Shown: positions 45,601-54,673 of the stretch, piece after piece | Layout of the letters: every line of letters starts with the position of its first letter | Position numbering within the stretch: position 1 is the stretch's first letter | Origin: Skeletonema tropicum | Lineage: Eukaryota; Bacillariophyta; Thalassiosirophyceae; Thalassiosirales; Thalassiosiraceae | Reading direction: 5' to 3' | Assembly: GCA_037178625.1 (NCBI GenBank) | Contig: CM074139.1 | Location: 1,674,001-1,738,000 of the forward strand | DNA: 64,000 bases | Made by a program: the position numbers and the translations under genes | The notes under the pieces: generated by a model | Told to the model about the DNA's origin: nothing | What the model saw: the letters and a program-made list of their open reading frames with translations, nothing else | Database searches by the model: none

Positions 45601-47403
45601 GTCGCAACGATCAATCAAGGTCACCTCCTGACCAGTATCATCAACGTATCCAACAATATCGATGGCATTATCTCCAAGTTCCACCTCTTTTCGTCCTAGC
45701 TCCCCATCTTTCTTCCCAACTAAATCATCCGTCTCCAATCTTCCACTGACGTTGTTGCTATCAGATATGTAGCCAGTGATATTCCATCCGATCAATCTTC
45801 CCCCATCAGTAATCATCACTATGAAACATCCCCCATCAATATTACCAGCTCTCTTCAAATATTGCACATTTGCCGAAGAAATAAGTACATAAGAACTGAC
45901 AGCAGTCAAGTACACACACTCCCCAACCTCATGAACAGTCTTGTGCTCTAACACTTCATTTGTTGCAAAACCAACATCATTGTGTTTATCGTTGTCATCA
46001 CCAAAGGGAAGGCGGAGAGGCTGACGAAGATCAATTGCTGTTGGAAGGAAGTTGACGGCGCTGTACCACTTGCAAGCAGGCTCATAATTAAATGCACAAT
46101 GCGGTCGTTGCCAACGATGGATGCAAATATCTCCGTCAGTAGCCGTCCCCCAATAGGTGTCCTCTATTAGAACATAAGATGTACCAAGATCAGGATACAT
46201 CGCCTCAAGTCTGATCGTAGTGGGATGGAAGCAGCTGGTAGATAGTAAGGGATAGCCCTTTAAATCTTGACACAGATAGGGATAACCTCCCAGATTCTTG
46301 CGAACCCAACATTGCATTTGTCCGCAACGACAGTTGAAGATGCATCGAGCCTCTTCATGAACCAAACCAGCCTCGGCCAACCCAGTCGAAATCAAGTCTG
46401 TGGATGGATTGCCTCTGTCGAAGAGCTTCGACTGCTCATCAAAGAAATGCTTCGCAGCCATCAGGCTCGCTGGAGAAGCTACGGCTACAGATGGAATCCC
46501 TCTATCAAATGATTGCGCTTCAAATGTTTGCTTTGCTATTGTCAGGCGAGGCACATCAGTGGTGTTAGAAGCGTAGGAAAACAACAAAGAGTTCATGTTG
46601 TCGTGGTTGGAACGTGCATCAATAAAGGCGAAGTTGCGGTCTGTTGTAGTTGTTGAGAAGGTGGACTTTTCTGCCGTAGGAAATCGGTTGCTGCAGTCCG
46701 ATGCAAGATTAGGTGTTGAAATATTGTCCGTGTAGTCGTCAGGAGAAGATGGTTTACATAATTCCACCCCTGGAACGTCATCATCATCATCCAGATCATC
46801 ATCCAAAGAGTAGGAATGATATTGCCCAAAATATCCCGTATGTTGCTGAATTTGAATAAGCCTACGTTGGTGAAGTTTGGCCTTGGCCTCGTCGTAGGTA
46901 ACGAAAGGGACAGCTGCGTCGAACCACTGATCGAAGTCATCGCTGGTTTTCTGCATGAAGTCGTAAACACCAACCTTGGAGATGGGTCCATGCAACATCT
47001 GGAGCTGATTCATGTAGGATAGGACTTCGCTCAACCTCTCCCTAAGTTCATCCGAAATACTTGCTCCTGTTTTGTCTTTGATCAAATTCACCATGTTGGG
47101 ATCGCTGATCAACTGCTTGAACTGCCCCAAGGTTGTGATGCCTTTGGAATCCAAGTGCTCATGCACGATAGTATTGTTGTTCAACCACTGGTGCAGGATG
47201 TGTCTTAGCGTTGGATCCATTTGAATCATCTTCCCACTCCGGTTCTTCACGCTGTTTACCTCGTTTAAATCATCAATAGTTTCTAGAAATTCTCTGAACG
47301 TATTCATGCTACGATCAGCGATGACGTCTCCTACAAACCCATCGTTGTCTAGCTCACCTCGGAGGATGTACTTGAGTATCTCTTCAAAAGTGGCCTTCTT
47401 CAT
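42373..47403 (-). CDS. 1,676-aa chimeric ORF of the LTR element
   Basis: The reading starts at an ATG (47403) and has no break. Near the N-terminus two similar ~45-residue helical repeats occur (around 'DDLNEVNSVKNRSGK' and 'DPNMVNLIKDKTGAS'), possibly Gag-like. A long middle part is unrecognised. At roughly 60% of the length comes a copia-type RT thumb/connection ('VMTLSSFRAQPRKGHLDRIK') and an RNase H with its acidic residues in place ('FVDANLMHDIRSGKSVTGAL', 'TVETATYRSE', 'GDNESLV'). Near the C-terminus a second, degenerate copy of the RNase H end appears ('NIESLVASKIQPSF..RH..L.Y.IRE'), with the catalytic Asp replaced. Canonical protease, integrase HHCC/DDE and YxDD were looked for and not seen. 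The element may depend on another element for mobility. Confidence 0.75.
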   Translation of the reverse strand: MKKATFEEILKYILRGELDNDGFVGDVIADRSMNTFREFLETIDDLNEVNSVKNRSGKMIQMDPTLRHILHQWLNNNTIVHEHLDSKGITTLGQFKQLISDPNMVNLIKDKTGASISDELRERLSEVLSYMNQLQMLHGPISKVGVYDFMQKTSDDFDQWFDAAVPFVTYDEAKAKLHQRRLIQIQQHTGYFGQYHSYSLDDDLDDDDDVPGVELCKPSSPDDYTDNISTPNLASDCSNRFPTAEKSTFSTTTTDRNFAFIDARSNHDNMNSLLFSYASNTTDVPRLTIAKQTFEAQSFDRGIPSVAVASPASLMAAKHFFDEQSKLFDRGNPSTDLISTGLAEAGLVHEEARCIFNCRCGQMQCWVRKNLGGYPYLCQDLKGYPLLSTSCFHPTTIRLEAMYPDLGTSYVLIEDTYWGTATDGDICIHRWQRPHCAFNYEPACKWYSAVNFLPTAIDLRQPLRLPFGDDNDKHNDVGFATNEVLEHKTVHEVGECVYLTAVSSYVLISSANVQYLKRAGNIDGGCFIVMITDGGRLIGWNITGYISDSNNVSGRLETDDLVGKKDGELGRKEVELGDNAIDIVGYVDDTGQEVTLIDRCDACAPVSVEDGDYLASQVERHSEFDDCSIQDIEVAPTFMHACGEDLVLSSLTVDKVVIRKSDNDDRSIFRLAVAAFGQDYCSSALGFRKGYCSAVIGFGKYSLQPRNFGTSVTFIEFIEDLGRLVTGVDPTAGAAYMQVMPRINIHYSNCVARNDGGEMMRRLFDSFGADIMHESQHDKTSGCDGTLIVKLLSRWGAASGNITVPWMGSMGCNDSDYSTLKFIRLWDSKILLEEVLAKEKLLRKKIVGDITYDKHSWGVDFTPTEMMIKRMVNDNDRNIVGTAVMTLSSFRAQPRKGHLDRIKRVYGYLCKMRNGDIRYKTDMPVISGFDFLKRDWPSTPYARTREEYSKNPPPACGKPVLMTSFVDANLMHDIRSGKSVTGALHFLNKTPFDWFSKKQNTVETATYRSENNAAGTAIRQIRANKTLLQFLGVPLHGTPILLLGDNESLVSSGVNPDFKNRKRHLVLSYHYIRENVAVGCIRFANFGSSILGSIAKLVQIIEDSQSGLKAKVGDLLGHQVPRNYQRDEGIDRDNGEIKWQDTKNLKCNNLETFAEERNSFYNIALDGYKKATLHKLKLDALRSSSLDYYWNHWIELPCGDGDIDNEELRYVNNNSLNEVCMGALTLNVENGGQLQSDWMIGRLKSKLIGIGGARVQELAERDDFHNSNGPRLNERYAKDVTTASLRRISVWYEYDPTQTYNSATRLLLWGTIHSSSVGYTRGDTRSNVVVREPGGRYLRNIVTYNGNEFERDHNPCCVAMMTRHIADSGFIPGRMSGPNHQLTNFFYDDALQTENVVLEKEMIALIHSVRTDLEKAMTQLMSQQNGASYQCQSENIGYAESAETGSNCSMGSRHRVDRLSQLISLRTRNCSKTSLIADGYDNLQSGSSELIVGHVTMTECVILGLLQQDTPILPSNIESLVASKIQPSFGTSVRHSILTYRIREIATATSECMRVTFIRREFYPYDYKAIYLGKGTRWIIGDVIARTSNHRGMTNGSLDKAWIWILVLAGTALRYVSLRVGTTRMRGREVLGTSEEVLGSKRYQREGFWRENSNNDDCIQDKDVSWMIVFQDKESS

Positions 47404-47877
47404 GATTCAAAACTGCGCCGAAATCAAACTGTAATAAATTTTTGATATGCCCAATAAGTATTTATCAACCGTTCAATACACTATTAGGAAATTACAGGGT
47501 TGCACTTGCTGATGTGCTTAGGGCAACACGGAGTCACCCACAGTTCACGCTGCAGATTCTGCCTCTCCTCGCTAATGAAGAGTACAGGAATCTTTATTCC
47601 TTATTGCCAACACGGAGTCAGGTTGGGGAATTTCCGAACAAATCTCACCGAAGCTCTTCGGTAGTAATTGAGATAGTCTTGAGCTGATTTACACACTTCA
47701 CCGCTTTGCTACGGTCATGTACTCACTTTGTCCAATAGATCGCTTACAGGGTGCAACGCGGAGTCACACACACGGGGTCCTCAAATCGATGGGAGTAGGG
47801 ATGTCGTAGGTGCGAAGGCAGCAGTCGGCTCACTCGATTCCGTAATGGAATAAAAGTAGAATCCGAGACTGTTAATC

Positions 47878-48239
47878 TGACAGATGGTGTCAAACCCTGA
47901 CCCCAGCTAAAGCCCTTGCTAGGAGCTAATTCATGTGTTACCACACTTGGTCGTTTGTTAACTTGCGTTTACTTTAGAATTCGAATTATGAGCTTTCCTT
48001 ATCTTGGAAAACAATCATCCAAGAAACATCCTTATCTTGGATACAATCGTCATTGTTGGAGTTTTCCCTCCAAAATCCCTCTCTCTGATATCTTTTGCTG
48101 CCTAAAACCTCTTCGGAAGTGCCGAGAACTTCTCTGCCCCTCATACGTGTCGTACCTACCCTCAAAGATACATATCTCAATGCCGTACCAGCAAGTACTA
48201 GAATCCATATCCAAGCCTTGTCCAAGCTCCCGTTCGTCA
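47878..48239 (-). repeat. 5' LTR of the retrotransposon
   Basis: 362 bp, identical to 42255-42626 as far as compared, minus one 10-bp terminal unit. The minus-strand sequence just inside it (GATTAACAGTCTCGG) resembles the stretch at the equivalent place in the truncated element near 54276 (GTTAACAGTCCCGG), and may be a shared primer-binding region. Confidence 0.88.
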
Positions 48240-50176
48240 TGTTCCGTAGGTTGCTTCCTGAGAAGAGATGCACTTTTTCTCGCGCTCCTGAAATGTCCAT
48301 TCTCGAGGACAAGCTTTCGTCCAGTCTTCCTTGAGGGGCCCGGTGAGATAAGGCCCAACATGGTTAGCCCTGAAAGCAGGAGGGAACTTGGTCTTGTTGG
48401 AAATGTCATACATCTTTGGGAAAACATTGCCCCAAAAGTTGGTTTCTCCAGTTTCATTGTGAGGGAAAAAGAAATATGCCATTGCAGCAGCATCGCGCTG
48501 AGACTGGGAAAGTGAATTGGCTTGATCGGAAAAGCTGGCAGTAGTAACTCCATGAGAATAGTATGGGAAATTCCCTTTCTCGAGGAAAAGTTTGATGTTT
48601 TCTTCGCTTTCATTGATCCAAGATTGTGGGACCAACACGAAACCAATTGTAGAATCAACCATCAATGGAGCAGGAGGATTATCTGGAACTTTGCCAGGGA
48701 ATCTGCTTTTTTCTCCCATCAAGATAGTCATAGTCTCTGCAAAGCTCTTGGCATCAGGGGCCCTGACAAGACATGATGAAGATTCTAGGGGCAAGTTGTT
48801 CAGCTCTAGGAACCTTGCCCAAGCTCCCACGACGTCTTCTTTGCCATAACAACATATAATAGTCCTCTCCCGACTCCCAGGAGCTCCACAAGCGAGGCTG
48901 CTCTCCTTAGTCACATTCAAAACTGATGGCGTCGTGAGGTACTGTGCCACAAACTCATTAAATTTTGGGAGAAGGGGAGAGCACTCCTCCACTCTAAATC
49001 CGAATTGTTTGGAAGGAAGATACTCGTGAAGCTGCAGAGACGCAGATGTCACCACACCCCAAGTTCCTCCTCCACCACCTCTGACACAAACCAGAGGTCA
49101 CCAAAATTAATATCAAAGTCTTCGGGGCAGGTCTCCCAGATCCATTTCTCCTCGTCTTCTTCATCAGGGTTGCTTCGGCACACTCCTGAAACAACTGTCG
49201 TGCGAGGGACAATGAATCCATCTGCAGTTGCGTCCTCCCATTCTGTGGGGCCAAATTTGACATGATAACCATTGGGCAGCACCATCTCCACTTGCAGTAC
49301 CTGATCTACGCCCATACCTGATCGATCAAAATGGATGAAGGAGAGAAGAGAGACAGTATTAGGATGAATCAATATGAATAAGGAATGTACGTGTATATGA
49401 TTTGCACGATACATCAAAGGAACAGGAAGTAGGAAGCAGAATGAAACACGTAGCCACACGTACCATACAATTGGCCTCCGTTTGTACCTGCGTGGCCACC
49501 TTGCCAATGCCACCCCACTGCAGTATTAAGAAAATGGTTAAGAAGAAGAAGATCGGCATCTATCAATCTATCAAGATCAAAACTGCAGATACAGCTTACT
49601 CGGAGAAACGGTACCAGCTGCAGCACCTACTAAGTGATACTTGTACTCATCCAATGCTTGATTAGCGGCTACCACCGCGCGGTATACCTTGTCTATTTTA
49701 TTAAGAAAGAATTACATTTGAGGTCAGTGCATAAGCAAAAGGAAGAGCAATAGAGGATTAGGCTGATGAGAACTCTTTTCAGGCATTGTCACATGGCAAA
49801 GTAATTAACTAATCCAAAACTTACCAAAATTCTTGCCTCCGCCAACACGAATTAGACTGGACTTGCCCCTCGCCAATGCCAAAAGGCATGCCTGATTACT
49901 AAAATCATCAGCTACAGCAGTACTCAAGAGGACTGCGTCACAGTCCATGATTCCGTCCAGAGCATAATGAGTGTATCGATTCATATTCAAGAGGAGAGTA
50001 TTCTTCTTGCTTGATGGATGAACCTGAACATAGCCAGAGGGTGATGTTGAGCATAGAGAGGCAATAGTTTCAGTCAGGATGTGTTTTGTGAGTAGTTTGT
50101 TAGTAAAATATTTTTTGTGCGATTTTCCGAGCAATAGCTTGATAGTAGGTAAGTAGGTGCATCCTCCAGCCTCCAC
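48240..50176 (-). pseudogene. FAD-linked (PCMH-type) oxidase, 5' portion
   Basis: Exons on the minus strand: 50176?-49825, 49692-49600, 49517-49464 and 49317-48240 (then 42254-41977 beyond the LTR element). All joins are GT-AG. The reading includes 'SSLIRVGGGKNF|DKVYRAVV', 'GTVSP|MGWHWQGGHAGTNGGQLY', 'MGVDQVLQVEMVLPNG' and 'CRSNPDEEDEEKW', typical of berberine-bridge-like FAD oxidases that oxidise alcohols, sugars or alkaloid-like substrates. Three defects are visible. There is a 1-nt loss near 49081-49090, where the Gly-rich 'RGGGGGTWGVVTS' switches frame. The LTR insertion lies at 48240. No ATG or signal peptide is found upstream of 50176, because the duplicated right arm starts at 50238. 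It is therefore broken, unless the frameshift is an assembly error and transcripts skip the element. Confidence 0.85.
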
Positions 50177-50237
50177 TTTGCAGTGTACCTATTACTAAGT
50201 ATGGTAAAGTATCAACTACTCCATGAGATAAGTATGC

Positions 50238-51772
50238 CATTTCAGGAGCACATGCAAGAAAAAGTGCATCTCTTCTCAGGAAGCAACCTAAGGAACAGAA
50301 CTACTCAACCGTCTTGAGGCAATCAAGATGGCTGTTGACCCCAATTTCATGTTCAACTGCCACAACTGCATCGGAAATAATCTTGATTTGGCCAAGGCAT
50401 CTCCAGGACACATAAAAGAATGGGCTGAACCACAAAATTGAAAAAGAGGTGCCCTCTTTTTTATCTAGATAAATTTCCTTACTTTATGCAACCGTTTAGG
50501 GGGGCGCCCTTTCCACACGCACTTCCACCATTGTCATCAAAATTCTGCACTCAAACCTCCTCAAAACACTTCGATGACCTCTTCACCATGGCGCTGTGCT
50601 AGTAAAAATTATGTCAATGGCTATGCCCATTTTATTTCTCGATCCGACGCAGTGGCCTCCTATCATGCTATTGGACTATGAATCCGCCATTTCGAGAAAT
50701 TAAGGGGCATTCAGTTATTGTGCATTTGATGATGGCAACAGCACATCATCGGATGATCCTCCGACCGATGCATCAAACCATTGCCGACAAGGACGAGCGC
50801 TGCCGTCGACCCAACATCAACATCAGTTCAGGAAATTAATTAAGAGCCCTCGCCATCGTTGGTAATGGCATGTTAAATTATCATCATCACTGTTCATCAT
50901 TTTGTTGGAGCCGATCCACTGAACAAACACATTTATTTTTGTGGAGCCGATCCACGGACACAACCATTTCCGACAAAGACAAAGAACATGACAGAACTGA
51001 TATCAACAATAGCATCTGATGATGAATGAGAGCTGCTGTCGTCGTTGGTGGGATATTTTTGTATTTATTCAGGGTATTATATGACTGCTAACAACACCAT
51101 TAATATCGGATGGCATACGAACAACAGCCGGTGGTTTGACCTACTACTCCATTAATAACTGCATTTGGCAAATAATGAAGAAAGTTGATAATAATAATCA
51201 ATCATTATAACATTAGAAGGAGTCTGCAATGCAACATGGCAATTGAACAACTAATTTTATTAAATATGAGTACATATGGCATGATGTTGCCCGCAGGTGC
51301 AGATTTTATGTCTACGTCGATTGGAGCCGTATACCATCACAGCAACTTCGATTCTACCGCCGCCGCTTACATAATCGGAATCTACGCAAAAAATTGGGTT
51401 AGACAGGGTGTTGTTTATCATGGTTTTGGGTGTGTTGAGCCGATAGTACCATGGTTTGCCGTCAGAATCATCATGATGGGGATGTTTTTTGGGGTCTTAG
51501 ATTTATTTGCTACGCACGTGGGGTAGTAGAATTGTGATGACGATCGTGGTGGTAGAGGCCTTTTTTTGTGGTTCAGCCCATTCTTTTATGTGCCCTGGGC
51601 ATCTCACTCTCAGGATGACGAGATGGTTCCTCCTACAACTATGACAGCGAATCCATCTGATGAGCCGTCTAGTGCATCTGTTGCGTCCTTTCAAAAGCAG
51701 CCGCAGCTGCAATCTCCGCAACTGTGCTTCATTTGTTTTTCCTCATCCTATTTGTTTAAGAGGCTGCCGTAG
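50238..51772 (+). pseudogene. inverted copy of the FAD oxidase 3' end
   Basis: Starts at 'CCATTTCAGGAGC' and follows the gene's last exon to its stop, interrupted by the hAT-type element (50404-51597). Relative to the original, a substitution turns a Tyr codon into TAA at about 50289-50291. Here the LTR insertion is absent: 'GGAACAGAACTACTC' is uninterrupted, giving the pre-insertion site. Confidence 0.88.
50404..51597. mobile_element. hAT-type non-autonomous element, 8-bp duplication
   Basis: Terminal repeats CAGG(A/G)CACATAAAAGAAT continue to 34 bp. GGCATCTC is duplicated exactly on both sides (50396-50403 and 51598-51605). The uninterrupted GGCATCTC is present once in the left arm (42144-42151, complement). 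CAGG(G) ends with an 8-bp duplication fit the hAT superfamily. The element is 1,194 bp, with only a 113-codon frame of no recognised family (51185-51526). Confidence 0.88.
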
Positions 51773-51929
51773 CATAGCTGGGGCACACCGGTATTCTTGA
51801 CATGACACAAGTTGTTTCAGAAACTATCAAAGGCACTTCCTTCTTTCTCTAGCTCTAGCTGCATCCAGAGCTTGTTTTAGTGCTGTTCTTCGTGTGATAA
51901 AAAGTTTGCTTAAGAGTAAGAAAACATTA

Positions 51930-53940
51930 TTATGCATCATTACCGATGACTAATGAAGTGGCATCATCCGCAAAGCGTAACTCAACGTAGCAATCAACTG
52001 ATGGAACCCAAGTTGAAGATTTCCAGAATCCAGTTCCGTGAGAATTATTAGCCAATGGTACGAGATCGTTTGAAGCAGACGGTGCGCAAGACATGCAAGA
52101 ATCATCTCCCCTGAGCAAGATGGCATGATTAGGCCGATGAGTTGGTGCCAATTCCTCTCCATACTGAAAAGAAACGATGTCTTGTGTTTTCTTGTAGAGA
52201 TCGCGGTAGATGTGCACTTGAAGACTCATTGTAATGTCCCAAATAGACGGATGCCGGCAGCAATCGGAAGTTGTAGCAATACATAACCAATTATAGCATC
52301 GATCGACCGCAGAATTATTATCGATGGAGACCTCAGGAAGCACACCCAGCATGTGAGAACGGAAATCATGTGGAGAGACAGCACTCACATCAAAACCTAA
52401 TCGAACCGTAGATGTAAAATCATAGTCAGCAATAGAATATCCTCGACGATGGAAGTAGGAGTTGTTCTCGGCAAATACGCGCTCCCTAATCTCTTTACAG
52501 AACATAGCTTGTGGTGCGTTGACAGAGTGATACTTCATAACGTAGCAAACAATATTGCCCCATCCGTGATAAGTCATGTAGTCATCGCTTGATGCTCCGA
52601 CAATTGCCACCTAAGGAGCGACATTGAACACCCGTACAGTAGTCAGCGATAGATGCTGTGAAGGCAGTAGGAGTAATCGCAGTCAAGATCTTGTGGCATA
52701 CACGGAGGGCAGGGTGTGTCGACTTGTGGCAAGTAACACCATAAACAAGCATGAGCGTCACATTAGAAGATATCTCATTTGTCCATAATGAAGTAACCGT
52801 CGAAGTAGCGAAGACATCTCCCCACACAGTGACAAGATTAATAAGATGATGATCAAGTCGCTGGGTCAAAAAGCGGATGAGACAGTGATGCACGTAGATG
52901 ACTCTAATAAAAGAGAACAGTATCACTCCCCGATCTTGAGATACATGGGTATTGACATGCAATGGCTTAGCTGCATGTAATGACTCAGCTGGATGTGCAG
53001 GGAAAGAGTAATTCTCCCCATTAATAAACCACGTATTGGTATATGAAATCTTGTGCGTGGAAAATTTGCTTGTGGGCCAAACAGGGATCCCCTCAAGATG
53101 AATCATTGCATGCAGCAATAAAGCCTGACAAAACTTCTCTGTCTTCACATATCCATATGCGCCGGAATGATCATGTTCAAGGAAGGTTTGACGATACATC
53201 GCAGAAAGAGCGAGTGAGTAGTACTTGTGAGTGGTGTTGTGCACAAGTCCATTATCGCGAATAGCCATCACATCATCAGTGATTGCTTCACAGCCCCTCA
53301 TCCCAAACAAGACAGGTAGATCGTTAACCACTCCCCATACACGAAGCAAGAATTTGTCGTGTAGTTGATGCGATCTCTGCGTCGATGGAATAAGACAGTG
53401 ATATTCATCCAACTGCGGTGAAGACATTTCCCAAAATTCTCCTCTGTTATCCGTCATATTCACATGTGAGGTAGGGTGATGTACCCCAAGAATGGACATG
53501 GCATGGCTATCCCAACTCTTCCCATGAAGTGTGTGTTTGTAACTATTCACGCCAACTCCATCGATACCAAAGAAGCCATCAGCCAAAATGTCCTCAGTTT
53601 GTAGATAATTTTTGTTGTTGTTGTTGTTGCTGTCTGATTTCAGCAGCTCTAATTTATCCGCATCATTATTGGGTGTCATCCCATCTCTATTCTTCAATGC
53701 GTTGACCTTATTCAAATCCGTCTCCATCATCTTCACAATGGTAGTCCAACTAGCAATTCCATCAACCACCGCCACTATATTGGGGTAATCGAAGAACAGG
53801 TTGTTTTTCTGACAACAATTTATTTGAGCGACCTTCGCCTTCTGAGTTTCAAGGCTCTGGATAAGAAATGGTTTGTCTGCAGGATGGATATTTAAACCCA
53901 ACGAAAGGAAAGACAACGATGGTACGATAATACGTAACAT
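51930..53940 (-). CDS. truncated element ORF, unknown, with +1 frame change
   Basis: The first frame runs from an ATG at 53940 to 52582; a second frame continues from about 52610 to the arm junction, where its stop is provided by flanking DNA. A +1 change near 52615 (TTAGGTGGCA) would join them. Residues 'METDLNKVNALKNRDG' match the helical repeat motif at the N-terminus of the intact LTR element's ORF (DDLNEVNSVKNRSG). The rest, His/Tyr-rich, is not recognised. The frame change could be a programmed shift, a mutation or an error. Confidence 0.4.
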
Positions 53941-54509
53941 TGTGCAGTCGTATTCGGCCTACAGGGCTAAACGCCGGGGTTGTGTTCCACGCCACAGCTG
54001 AGGGAAAACGCTCTTATGGGAGACCTATCTCTAGACTCCAGGATTTCGTGCCCAACTCTTATCTTAATTAGGTTCACAACTACGATCACCTTCACTAAGA
54101 TCTATCTTCAAACTTCATGTATCCTTGTATTCCGACGCGTGGTGTTCGCTCCGTTTCCGGTGTCCTCATGAATCTGACGTGTGCAGTTAACATGCAATTA
54201 CCAGCAACCCAAGTCCCCCTTGGACCAGTGACTGCAGCGCTCAGCTTCGAGAAAAAAAACTCGAATAGCCGGGACTGTTAACCCAACAAAATGGATTGGA
54301 GCAAAGCTCCGGGTCACTTACGTTGTTTGCTTGCAAAGCGAGGTCAGTAGAATAACTACTAGGTTGAGATGTACAATCTGTTTCAATATCTAATTTATCC
54401 ACAACATCGTCCAGATGTGTGATGAATATGTACCTATTTCCCCAAAGGTACTCGTATCTATCGTACTAATAGAGTCCGTATCTACCTGAACTCGTACCCA
54501 GTTTGTCAG
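51937..54509 (-). mobile_element. truncated LTR-type element
   Basis: This sequence interrupts the right arm between positions equivalent to 41800 and 41814 of the left arm, where about 10 bp of target are also lost. In element orientation it begins TGACAAACTGGG and probably has a 5' LTR of about 233 bp (54276-54508). A GTTAACAGTCCCGG stretch follows, then an open reading region cut off at 51937. No 3' LTR exists, so the element lost its end by deletion. Its relation to the intact LTR element rests on the shared post-LTR motif and one shared N-terminal protein motif. Confidence 0.65.
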
Positions 54510-54673
54510 ATGGAGTATCACCCTATCTCTCTATCTCTGAGCTCGCTCTCGCTCTGTGAGAAGAAGAAAGGATATGAACAAAACCTGCCCGAAATTATTG
54601 CTTATTTGCGAGCGCTGAAGCTGGGAGCGCACCCACCACCCCTTCTACAACACTCGTCTTGGCATCTGGCATG

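Larger units (their letters stand above)
42255..48239 (-). mobile_element. LTR retrotransposon, young copia-related element
   Basis: It is flanked by a 5-bp duplication TGTTC (42250-42254 and 48240-48244). The two LTRs (TGACAGATGG...TTCGTCA in plus orientation) look identical apart from one extra TGACAGATGG unit at the outer end of 42255-42626, so insertion was recent. Read on the minus strand, the 5' LTR is 47878-48239. A purine tract (AGGGGGA) precedes the 3' LTR. One 1,676-codon ORF fills the interior and ends inside the 3' LTR. Copia affiliation rests on RNase H and RT-thumb-like segments. Protease, integrase and the RT catalytic box are not recognisable. Confidence 0.9.
38111..48296. repeat. 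left arm of inverted duplication
   Basis: Homology to the right arm (50238-58106, opposite strand) begins at 'TTGGCCCATGG' in exon 2 of the DUF1415 gene and ends near 'CATTTCAGGAGC' in the FAD oxidase gene. Removing the two later insertions in this arm (39642-41698 and 42255-48239, each with its target duplication) leaves about 2.1 kb. Identity to the other arm is very high, at or above about 98% by eye. Confidence 0.92.

Noticed and set aside
47916..48515. 199-codon plus-strand ORF
   Set aside because: It is the LTR read backwards, running into the antisense of the FAD oxidase exon; the same start occurs in the other LTR at 42303.
51185..51526. 113-codon ORF in the hAT-type element as a transposase piece
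   Set aside because: No hAT catalytic or dimerisation motif and a composition rich in Ile/Met/Tyr without conserved blocks.
52600..52640. Ty1-type CUUAGG(C) frameshift heptamer
   Set aside because: CTTAGG is present, but in the third frame rather than the zero frame of the upstream ORF, so the Ty1 mechanism does not apply as such.
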